From positions 248,001-312,000 of the forward strand of contig CAVVME010000004.1 of NCBI GenBank assembly GCA_963749365.1: 64,000 nucleotides of DNA. The letters run 5' to 3'. Made by a program: the position numbers and the translations under genes. Below are positions 32,852 through 41,373 of the stretch, piece by piece. The DNA comes from WHSW01 sp963749365 (GTDB taxonomy: Bacteria; Actinomycetota; Thermoleophilia; Solirubrobacterales; 70-9). Each line of letters starts with the position of its first letter. Positions within the stretch are counted from its first letter, which is position 1. The notes under the pieces were generated by a model, which did no database searches, had not been told where the DNA came from, and worked only from the letters and a program-made list of their open reading frames with translations.

Positions 32852-33712
32852 ATGGGGGAGTTAAGCGCTACGGAGGGCGCCTGGCCCAACGACCCTGGCT
32901 CGATCGGGGGCGCGCAGGGACGTCCGCCATCGGCGCGTCGGCGGACGAAAGGCGAACCGCCCGACTCCACGGCCGCGGCCGTGGCGAAGCTCCGCGCACG
33001 GGTCGCCGAGCTGGAGCGCTCGAACGCCCGTTTCGAGGAGTTCGCCCGAGTGGTCGCCCATGACCTCCGCGAGGGGCTCGGCACGATCGCGATGTTCCGC
33101 GAAACGCTCGCGATGCGGCTCGGATCGGATCGCGACCCATCGGTGGCCCGCGATCTCGAGGGGATCGGCGCCGGCCTCGAGCGGATGAACTCGCTCGTCG
33201 ACGCGACGCTCGAGTCCGCACGCAGCGGCAGCTCCTCCGTGCTGCGCCCGGTGGAAACCGACTCGGCGCTCGATGACGCGCTCGCCAACCTCGCCGCGCA
33301 GATCGCCGAGACGGGCGCCAAGATCGTCCGCGAGCCGCTGCCGTGGACATCCGGTGACGCGCACCAGCTCACCCGCCTATTCCAGAACCTGATCGCAAAC
33401 GCGCTCGAGCACCGCGACCCGGAGCGGGCCCCGCGGATCCGGATCGGAGCGCGGCGCCACCCACGGGGATGGCTGTTCGAGGTGGCCGACAACGGACCCG
33501 GGATGCCGCCCGAGGTCGCGGTCGGCGCCTTCGCGCCGGGCGAGTCGGCAACCGAGGCCGAGCCGGGACGCGGCCTCGGACTCGCGATCTGCGCGCGGAT
33601 CGTCGCAGCCCACGGCGGCCGCGCGTGGGCCGCGCAGCGCCCGGAGGGCGGAACCGTGGTCAGCTTCACGCTCCCCGGGCCGAGCGGCCCTCGCACCAGC
33701 GCCTCCGGCTAG
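32852..33712 (+). CDS. soluble sensor histidine kinase without sensor domain
   Basis: 286 residues from ATG 32852. After a disordered start there is a coiled coil (VAKLRARVAELERSNARFEEF, about 48-66). HisKA follows with ARVVAHDLREGLG (His about 70; the usual HDLREP has Gly for Pro), then HATPase_c with LFQNLIANALEHR, EVADNGPGMPPE and GRGLGLAICARIV. There are no membrane helices or recognisable sensor, so the input may come from a partner binding the coiled coil. The divergent pair of NarL-type regulators are the obvious phosphotransfer targets. Confidence 0.85.
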   Translation: MGELSATEGAWPNDPGSIGGAQGRPPSARRRTKGEPPDSTAAAVAKLRARVAELERSNARFEEFARVVAHDLREGLGTIAMFRETLAMRLGSDRDPSVARDLEGIGAGLERMNSLVDATLESARSGSSSVLRPVETDSALDDALANLAAQIAETGAKIVREPLPWTSGDAHQLTRLFQNLIANALEHRDPERAPRIRIGARRHPRGWLFEVADNGPGMPPEVAVGAFAPGESATEAEPGRGLGLAICARIVAAHGGRAWAAQRPEGGTVVSFTLPGPSGPRTSASG

Positions 33713-33736
33713 CGGCCGAGCGCCGCGGCTCGAGAT

Positions 33737-35827
33737 TCAGCATTCCCGTCTCACCGCCTTCTTCGCCCGCCGAACCTTCTTCTTCGCCGCCCGGACCTTC
33801 TTCTTCGCCTTCGCGACCTTGGCCTCGCTGCCCTCGCGCTTGGTCTGGCGGAGCTTCTGCTTCGCCTTGCCGAGCTTGCGCTTCGCCCGCTTCAGCTTCG
33901 CCTTGGCACGATCACAGGAGCCGTCGGCCGTGGCCGACTCGGGGTTGAGGCTCGGCCGGTCGGGGGCCGTCGCATCGATACGCAGCCAGCTCGCCGTCGA
34001 GGGCACGCCGTCCTCGTTGAGCAGGAAGAGCATGTAGTAGCCGGGCGGGGCGGCGGCGTCAGAGGGCGGCGCCGCGACGTTCATTCCCGCACCCTCGAAG
34101 CGGTCGCTGACCTTGAGCTCGACGTGGCGCTGGTGCATGTCGAAGGCGTGGGTGGTCGCGCCCGGCGACATCAGCACCGCGCGGTCGATCCCGGCGCTCT
34201 GGCTCTCGATCCCGAACGTGTCGCCCCAGGCCACCGACCGCGGCGCCGAGTCGATCCGCGGGCGCGGCCCCTGGAACAGGTACGGCGGCGAATAGATCTC
34301 GGCGTTGTCGGTGAGGCTGAACTCGCCGCCGGGCTCGCGCGGGTGGTGGTCGTCGCCGGCCGAGAACACCCGCCCGTCGGGCAAGAGGACGGCGGTCGAG
34401 TGATAGGTGCGGTCCTCCCGCTGGGCCGGGCCGAGCAGCCAGCGGTCCGAGTCGGGGTCGTAGACCTCGATCTGGCGGGCGCGGCCGTCGGCGTAGGTGA
34501 TGTACCCGCCCGCCGCGCCGAGCTCGGGGTCGCCACCGAGCTGGAAGCCGCTGCCGCCCCCGACGACGACCATCGAGCCGTCCGGCAGCAGCACCGCGTT
34601 GGCGTTCGCCCGCCCGACGTTGAGCGGTGCGTCGGTGCTCCAGCGCGGCGCCGAGGCGCGGGCGTCGATCGTCTCGGAGGTGGTCGTCCCCGCATAGAAC
34701 GGCCCGGAACCGATGGTGCGGTCGAAGCCCCCGATCGTGGTGATCGCGTCCGAGCCACCGGGCCCGCCGGGTTGGCGGACGGCGTTGCCGGCGATCCGTG
34801 AGCGCGACATCGTCGGCAGGCTCTCGTTCCAGGTGAAGCTGGCCGTGTCGAGGGTCGCGGTCAGGAACTGGCTCGGACCGGTGACGATGATGTCGTCGCC
34901 GAACGTGAAGGTGCGCGGGTAGAGCCCGAGGCCGTTGCGGAAGGCGCTCGGCCGCTGTTCGACCGTCCCCCGGCCACCGATCGTCGTCGGCGGGTTGAAG
35001 ACCTCGACGCTGTTGGTGATCAGGCCGCCGGGCGCCTCGTCGCTGAGCCCGCTGAAGATCACCGTGCGGCCGTCTGGGAGCAGGGTCTGCGACGGATACC
35101 AGCGCCCCTCGGCCATGTCGGGCTGGCGGGTCCAGGTCTCGCTGAACGGATCGAAGGTGAAGATCGTCTGCAGCCCGCCCCAATCGGTGTAGGCGTCGTC
35201 GGGGAAGGTGCCGGCGTAGATCAGGGTGCCGCCGGCGGCGACAACCTCGCCGCTCGCCAGCAGGTTCTGTCCCGAACAGAAGATCGGCGCCTTGACGGGA
35301 TCCTGGCCACCCGGTCCGTCGACGTCGATGACCGGCGGGTCGACGTCGGTGAACGCCCCCGGCCCGGTCCCCCGCGCCGGGTCCCAGAGCGCCGCCTCGG
35401 AGTAGTTCGGGCGGGCCTGGCCGACTCCAGGGACCGCGGGGCGGCCCCAGAACAGCACCTTGCCGGTCGGCAGCATCGCCGAGTGGATCGCGTAGGTCGG
35501 GATCCGGAACGGCGCCTGGGTCCAGGCACCGACCTGTGACGGCGGCCCGGCGGCCCGGGGCGCGGCGACGTTCTCGGAGGAATAGGCCATCCTCGTGCCG
35601 TCGACCCGCAGGGTCGCCCCGCGCTCGGCGAGCCGGGCGCTGCGGCGGGCGGCCGCGTGCTCGGCCGCGTGCTCGGCGCCGAGCATCGCGGTCTCGATCG
35701 CCCTGATCTCGGGCTCCGTCGCCCCGGCGGGGATGAGGTCGTCAACCGCGTGCCCGGCGGCGCTCGGAGCGCCGACTGCAAGCGTCAGGGCGCAGGCCGC
35801 CAACGCGTGAAGCCAGCTCCGCGTCAA
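33737..35827 (-). CDS. secreted galactose-oxidase-like copper-radical oxidase with Lys-rich tail
   Basis: 696 residues. Signal peptide 1-25; Kelch beta-propeller (about 90-530); DUF1929/E-set domain (about 535-640). All galactose-oxidase active-site residues are present in order: Cys in IFCSGQ (about 180), Tyr in GRWYPS (about 242), Tyr-His in RTYHST (about 474) and His in TTHAFDMH (about 558). The enzyme would oxidise primary alcohols of sugars to aldehydes and release H2O2. Residues about 645-696 are Lys/Ala/Arg repeats (VAKAKKKVRAAKKKVRRAKK) ending in Cys. TTG 35827 overlaps the preceding stop in TTGA, implying coupling to the paralogue upstream. Confidence 0.85.
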   Translation of the reverse strand: MTRSWLHALAACALTLAVGAPSAAGHAVDDLIPAGATEPEIRAIETAMLGAEHAAEHAAARRSARLAERGATLRVDGTRMAYSSENVAAPRAAGPPSQVGAWTQAPFRIPTYAIHSAMLPTGKVLFWGRPAVPGVGQARPNYSEAALWDPARGTGPGAFTDVDPPVIDVDGPGGQDPVKAPIFCSGQNLLASGEVVAAGGTLIYAGTFPDDAYTDWGGLQTIFTFDPFSETWTRQPDMAEGRWYPSQTLLPDGRTVIFSGLSDEAPGGLITNSVEVFNPPTTIGGRGTVEQRPSAFRNGLGLYPRTFTFGDDIIVTGPSQFLTATLDTASFTWNESLPTMSRSRIAGNAVRQPGGPGGSDAITTIGGFDRTIGSGPFYAGTTTSETIDARASAPRWSTDAPLNVGRANANAVLLPDGSMVVVGGGSGFQLGGDPELGAAGGYITYADGRARQIEVYDPDSDRWLLGPAQREDRTYHSTAVLLPDGRVFSAGDDHHPREPGGEFSLTDNAEIYSPPYLFQGPRPRIDSAPRSVAWGDTFGIESQSAGIDRAVLMSPGATTHAFDMHQRHVELKVSDRFEGAGMNVAAPPSDAAAPPGYYMLFLLNEDGVPSTASWLRIDATAPDRPSLNPESATADGSCDRAKAKLKRAKRKLGKAKQKLRQTKREGSEAKVAKAKKKVRAAKKKVRRAKKAVRREC

Positions 35828-38800
35828 CGTGCGGCTCCCAGCGCCGCCCCGAACTGATCACCCGCCTCTGCCTGGTCGAGGACGCCGGTGCTGTCCTGAC
35901 TCCAGAGCTGGTTGCCGGCCGAGCTCAGGCCGCTGCCCGAGCCATAGATCATGTTCAGGGCGCCGGCGGCGATCGTCCCGATGCTCTCCGACGGCACGCC
36001 GATCCCGAGGTCGTCGCGCGCGTCGTCGTTGAGGTCGGCGGTGGCCAGCGCCGCGCCGAACGAGTCGCCGGCTTCGGAGACCTCGCTGATGGCGGCGCTG
36101 TTCTGACTCCAGAGCAGGTTGCCGGCCGAGCTCAGGCCGCTGCCCGAGCCAAGCAGCATGTTGACGCCGCCCGCGGCGGCCGCCGTCCCGATGCTCTCGC
36201 CGGGCGCGCCGGCGAGCAGATCGTCGTCGAGGTCGCCGTCGAGGTCGCCCGCGGCGAGCGCCGAGCCGAGTCGATCGTTGGCCTCGGCCGCGTCCTTGAC
36301 GTCGGTGCTGTTCTGGCTCCAGAACTGGCTCCCGGCCGATGCGAGCCCGGCGGCCGCACCGTAGATCGCGTGCACGGCCCCGGCGCCGCTCGTGCTCCCG
36401 ATCGACTCCGAGGAGACCCCGATCGCGAGGTCATCGCGCGCGTCCCCGTTCAGGTTTCCGGAGGCGAGCGCCGCCCCCATCCGATCTCCGCTCTCGGCCG
36501 CGTCGGCGATCCCGGCGCTGTTCTGGTTCCAAACCTGGTTTCCGCTCGATGTCAGACCGCTCGCGGAGCCGTGGATCACGTTCACCGATCCGGCTCCGGC
36601 CACACTCGTGACCGCCTCCGACGGTGCCCCGACGGCGAGATCGTCGCGCGAGTCCCCGTTCAGGTCGCCGAAGGTGAGCGCCGCGCCAAACGAGTCACCG
36701 GACTCGGCGACCTCGACGATGCCCGCGGAGTCCTGATGAAAGAGCTGGTTGCCGGTCGCGGCGAGGCCGCCGCCCGAGCCGTAGATCACGTTGACGGCGC
36801 CGGCGCCTGCGATCGATCCGACCGACTCCGACGGTGCCCCGACCGCGAGATCGCCGTCACCGTCGCCGTCGAGGTCGCCGGCGGCCAGCGAGGCACCAAG
36901 CTGGTCGCCCGCCTCGGCGGAATCGGCGATGCCCCCGCTGCCCTGGCTGAAGGCCTGGCTCCCCGTCGCCGTCAATCCCGATGCCGAGCCGTAGAGGACG
37001 TTGACCGTGCCGGTGTCGACGGTCGCGCCGATGTCCTCGCGGGGGGCACCGACCGCGAGGTCGGCGAACCCGTCCTGATCGAAGTCCGCCGACGCGAGCG
37101 CGGCACCGAAGCGGTCGCCCGACTCGGCGGCCTGTCCAGCGCCGAGGTCGGTCTGGGTGAAGAGCTGGTTGCCGCCCTGCGTCAGGCCTCCCGCGGACCC
37201 GTAGACCACGTTCACGGCCCCGGCGTCCGACGTCGCCCCGACGTCCTCGAGCGGAACGCCGATCGCCTGATCGGCCACCCCGTCGCCGTTGAAGTCGCCG
37301 GCGGGCGGCTGCGGGGGCGGGCCCAGAGTCGGCTGGTCCGGCGCGGTCGGGTCGATCTTGATCCAGCTCGCGACCGAGGGGACCCCGTCCTTGAGCAGGA
37401 AGAGCATGTAGTAGCCGGGCGGGGCCGCGGCGTCGGAGGGCGGGGAGACGACGTCGATCCCCTGGCCCCCGACTTCGTTGAGCACCTGGAGCTCGACACT
37501 CCGCTGATGCATGTCGAACGCATGGGTGGTCGCGCCTGGCGAGCCATCAGCACGGCGCGGTCGATCCCGGCGCTGGGGCTGTGGATGCCGAACGCGTCAC
37601 CGAAGCCCACCGTTTGCGGGGCCGAGCTGATCTGCGGGCGCGGCCCCTTGAACAGATAGGGCGGCGAGTAGATCTCGGCGTTGTCGGTGACGCTGAACGC
37701 GCCCCCGGGCTGGAGCGGATAGTGATCGTCGCCGGCCGAGAAGACCCGCCCGTCGGGCAACAGCACTGCGGTCGAGTGATAGGTGCGGTCCTCCTGCTGG
37801 GCGGGGCCGAGCAGCCAGCTGTCCGAGTCGGCGTCGTAGACCTCGACCTGGCGCGCCCGCCCGTCGGCGTAGGTGATGTAGCCGCCCGCCGCGCCTATAT
37901 CAGGGTCGCCGCCGAGCTGGAAGCCGCTGCCGCCCCCGACCACCACCATCGAGCCGTCGGGCAGCAGCACCGTGTTGGCGTTCGCCCGCCCGACGTTGAG
38001 AGGCGCGTCGGCGTGCCAGGTCGCCGGCGTCGCCCTGGCGTCGATCGTCTCCGACGTCGTCGTCCCGGGATAGAACGGCCCCGGGCCGATGGTGCGGTCA
38101 AAGCCGCCGATCGTCGTGATCGTGTCCGAGCCGCTCGGGCCGCCGGGCCGGCGTACCGCGTTGCCGGCAATCCGCGAGCGCGACATCGTCTGCAGGCTCT
38201 CGTTCCAGGTCCAGCTCGTCGTGTCCAGGGTCGCGGTCAGCGCCTTGCTCGGCCCGGTGACGATCACGTCGTCGCCGAACGTGAAGGTGCGCGGGTAGAG
38301 GCCGAGGCCGTTGCGGAAGGCGCTCGGCTGCTGGGTCACAGTGCCCTGGCCGCCGATCGTCGCCGCCGGATCAAAGACCTCGACGCTGTTGGTCATCAGG
38401 CCACCGGGCGGCTCGTCGCCGAGCCCGCTGAGGATCACCGTGCGCCCGTCCGGGAGCATCACCTGGCCCGGATACCAGCGCCCCTGGGCCATATCGGGCT
38501 GGCGGGTCCAGGTCTCGCTGAACGGATCGAAGGTGAAGATCGTCTGCAGCCCGCCCCAATCGGTATAGGCGTCGTCGGGGAAGGTGCCGGCATAGATCAG
38601 GGTGCCGCCGGCGGCGACAACCTCGCCACTTGGCAGCAGGTTCTGTCCCGAGCAGAAGATCGGCGCCTTGACCGGCGGCTGGCCGCCCGGCCCGTCGACG
38701 TCGATCACCGGCGGGTCGACGTCCGTGAACGCTCCCGGACCGGTCCCCAGCGCCGGGTTCCAAAGCGCCGCCTCGGAGTAGTTGGGGCGCTGAGTCCCGG

Positions 38801-39230
38801 GGGCGGGAAGCGGCGGGCGGCCCCAGAACAGGACCTTTCCGGTCGGCAGCACCGCCGAGTGGATCGCGTAGTTGGGGATCTGGAACGGCGCCTCGGTCCA
38901 TTCGCCGACCTCGGCCGGCGGTCCTGCCGCCGCCGGGGCGGCGACCGCCTCCGAGGAGAGGGTGAGCTGCGGCTCGCCCGGGACGTTGATCTTCGCCTCC
39001 GGGTTGATCTTCCCCTCCGCGACCCTGCGCGCGGTGCGCCGCACGGCGGCGTGCTCCGCCGCGTGCTCCGCGCCCAGCGTCGCGGTCTCGATCGCGCGCA
39101 GGTCCGCCTCATTGGCCCCGGCAGGAACGATGTCGTCGGTCGGGTGCGAAGCCGCGGCTGGGGCAGCGCCCAGAGCGAGGAGCAGGACGACGCCGGCGAT
39201 CGCGAACAATGCCCTGCGCACGCCCCCCAC
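35824..39230 (-). pseudogene. galactose-oxidase-like protein fused to FG-GAP repeats, one frameshift
   Basis: From GTG 39230 (GGAGGAGGAACT just upstream) the oxidase part closely parallels the next gene, with Cys, Tyr and Tyr-His sites intact (IFCSGQN, GRWYPG, RTYHST). At about 37540, after IDRAVLMA, the frame breaks. One base out of register the protein continues SPGATTHAFDMHQR, an E-set domain, then seven FG-GAP/integrin-type calcium repeats (DFNGDGVADQAIG, DFDQDGFADLAVG and so on) to 35824. As read, the first frame ends at 37212 as a 672-residue product lacking the axial His. Restoring one base in GCTCGCC would give about 1,135 residues. Sequencing error and real inactivation are both possible. 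Confidence 0.75.
35840..37290 (-). repeat. FG-GAP coding repeats (seven units of about 60 codons)
   Basis: Seven successive units each contain a D-x-(N/D)-x-D-x-x-x-D-L calcium loop followed by (A/G)VGAPSES-like sequence and VIYGSGSGL. DNA between units is similar, with a period near 185-210 bases. Seven units are the number needed for a closed seven-blade propeller. Confidence 0.75.
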
Positions 39231-39325
39231 AGTTCCTCCTCCGGTATCCCTTCCGTACCCGTCCGGCGCAGCCAGCGCCCGCCGCCCCATGATAGGCGAT
39301 CGCGCCCGCGCTGCTGCACGCCTGC

Positions 39326-40174
39326 TCACAATCGCTCCGGGATCTTGCTGCGGACGAGGCGGTAGCTGACCACCGCCAGCACACAGATAACGAGAGCAGT
39401 GAGAAAGGGAATCACGGTCGTGAACGTGCTGCCCGCGGCCTCGCTCCAGGTCGGGGCCGAGGGATCAATGATCCAGCGACGGGTTTCGACGAACAGCGGC
39501 GAGAGCGGGTTGAAGGCCGCAAGATCGCGGAAGAACCCCTCCGGGATGAACTCGAACGGGTACAGGACCGGGCTCGCGTAGAAGAGCAGGCGACTGATCG
39601 GTTGCCAGGCCTGCCCGACGTCGCGGAAGCGGACGAAGAGGACCGAGAGCCCGAGCCCGATCGCGCCGGTGACGGTGCCCAGGTAGAGCAGCAGGACCGG
39701 CAACAGGAGCCAGGTCGAGGTCGGCTCGATCCCGTAGACGAGGATCCAGACGATCGCCACGGTGAGGCTGGCGGCGAAGGTAAAGCTCGAGGCGAGAATC
39801 GCCGAGACGGGCGCGGCCAGCGGCGAGACCCGGAGGCTTCGCATGATCGACCCCCTGGCGACGAAGGCGCGCAGCCCCGCATTGGTGCCCTCTTGGAAGA
39901 AGAAGTAGAGGGTGACGTTGAGCAGTAGCAGCACCGCGTAGTCGGGGACCGAGTCGCCGAACCGGATCACCTGGGTGAAGACCGCGTAGAGAACTGCGAA
40001 CAGCATCAACGGCCGCAGCAGGGCCCACGCGTAGCCGAGCACGGAGCCCGCGTAGCGGCGCCGGTAATCGGTCAGGGCCATGACGAAGACCAAATCCCAG
40101 AAGCGCCGGCGCGGGTTCGTCCCCTCGGGGAGCGGCGGAATCTGCTTCAGCGTCGTCGCGGCGTCGCCCGTCAT
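39326..40174 (-). CDS. wzm: ABC-2 type polysaccharide export permease (Wzm/TagG-like)
   Basis: 282 residues, six membrane helices. The N-terminal cytoplasmic motif TDYRRRYAGSVLGYAWALLRPL is the amphipathic entry typical of Wzm/TagG permeases, and LFYASPVLYPFEFIPEG is the usual gate-helix region of the family. ATG 40174 overlaps the stop of the ATPase gene in ATGA, so the two subunits are made together. The pair would move an undecaprenyl-linked or otherwise lipid-linked glycan across the membrane. Last gene of the five-gene minus-strand operon. Confidence 0.9.
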   Translation of the reverse strand: MTGDAATTLKQIPPLPEGTNPRRRFWDLVFVMALTDYRRRYAGSVLGYAWALLRPLMLFAVLYAVFTQVIRFGDSVPDYAVLLLLNVTLYFFFQEGTNAGLRAFVARGSIMRSLRVSPLAAPVSAILASSFTFAASLTVAIVWILVYGIEPTSTWLLLPVLLLYLGTVTGAIGLGLSVLFVRFRDVGQAWQPISRLLFYASPVLYPFEFIPEGFFRDLAAFNPLSPLFVETRRWIIDPSAPTWSEAAGSTFTTVIPFLTALVICVLAVVSYRLVRSKIPERL

Positions 40175-41373
40175 CGGACCGCCTCCCTGGCTTCGATCGG
40201 CTCGATCGTGGCGCCGTGGCGAAGGGCCACCGCCCCCCGTCCCTGGCTCTCGCCGGCGACCTGGAGCGACATCCGGGCGAGCGGCGACGCCGGGATGTCG
40301 TTGCCGCGCCTGCCGGGCCGCACGGCGACAAGGCTGAGCGAGTACTCGCCGGGATGCAGCCGGTTCTCGATCCAGACTCGAGCCCGCTCGCGCTCGCCGC
40401 GCTCGAGCCGCGCGAGCGGGATCGTCGGCGAGAGGAAGATCCGCCCCCCGCGCTCGTTGCGGATCTCGATCCGCAGGCCCGGGTGCTCCACGCGCCGTGT
40501 CGCCTCCAGCGTCGCCTTGATCTCGATCTCGTCCGCAGCATTGGGCCCATGCGGGGCCGAGAGCTCGACGTCGCTGATCCGGATCGCTTGGCGGCGCTCG
40601 TCGCCGTCGTCGATCAGCTCCGTCTCGCCGCCGCCCTCGGGCAGATTGACCTCGACGTAGCGGGCGGCCACCGCCGCCGGGTCCCCGAGCGACTCGACCT
40701 GCCCGTTCTCCAGCAACAGGGCGCGGTCGCAGAGCCGCTCGATCAGGGCGGGCGCGTGTGAGACGAGCAGAATCGTGCGTCCGCGGCGGCGAAAGTCGGC
40801 GAACGCGTCGGTGCACTTCTCCTGAAAGGCGCGATCACCGACCGCCAGAATCTCGTCGACCAACAGCACGTCGGGGTCGGTCTCGATCAGGGCCGCGAAC
40901 GCGAGCCGCATCCTCATCCCGTGGGAGAGGTCCTTGAGACGGGTCTCGGAGAACTCGCGGAGGTCGGCGAACTCGAGGATCGAGGTCACCTGGCGGCGCG
41001 CCTCCTGGCGTGACAGCCCCAGCATCACCGCGGTCACCGCTGCATTCTCGGCCGCTGAGAGCTCCGGGCTGAAGCCGACCCCGAGCTGAAGCGCCGGCGC
41101 CAGCCGGCCGCTGACCGAAACGGTGCCGGAATCGGCCGGATAGACCCCGGAGATGATCTTCAGGAGAGTGCTCTTGCCGGAGCCGTTGCGCCCCATCAGG
41201 CCGAAGAGCTCGCCCGGGTCGACGGCGAAGCTCACCCCGCGCAGCACCTCGAGGGTCTGGAAGCGACGGGGCAGGCGCCGGCGCCCACCCGACTTTCGCG
41301 GCTGCCTACCGATCCGAAAGCTCTTCTCGAGCCCGTCGACGTTTACCGCCGGGCGGCCGACGTATCTCACCAT
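40171..41373 (-). CDS. wzt: polysaccharide ABC exporter ATPase with Wzt-type C-terminal domain
   Basis: 400 residues. ABC domain about 10-240: Walker A GRNGSGKST (61-69), signature LSHGM (149-153), Walker B LLVDE (170-174) and H-loop His in VSHAP. Residues about 255-400 form a beta-sandwich-like C-terminal domain as in Wzt proteins that bind the modified end of the O-polysaccharide. This suggests that chain export depends on a terminal modification, which here could be sulfate or methyl. Start ATG 41373 overlaps the fusion gene by 7 bases. Gene order is wzt-wzm, the reverse of many loci. Confidence 0.9.
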   Translation of the reverse strand: MVRYVGRPAVNVDGLEKSFRIGRQPRKSGGRRRLPRRFQTLEVLRGVSFAVDPGELFGLMGRNGSGKSTLLKIISGVYPADSGTVSVSGRLAPALQLGVGFSPELSAAENAAVTAVMLGLSRQEARRQVTSILEFADLREFSETRLKDLSHGMRMRLAFAALIETDPDVLLVDEILAVGDRAFQEKCTDAFADFRRRGRTILLVSHAPALIERLCDRALLLENGQVESLGDPAAVAARYVEVNLPEGGGETELIDDGDERRQAIRISDVELSAPHGPNAADEIEIKATLEATRRVEHPGLRIEIRNERGGRIFLSPTIPLARLERGERERARVWIENRLHPGEYSLSLVAVRPGRRGNDIPASPLARMSLQVAGESQGRGAVALRHGATIEPIEAREAVR

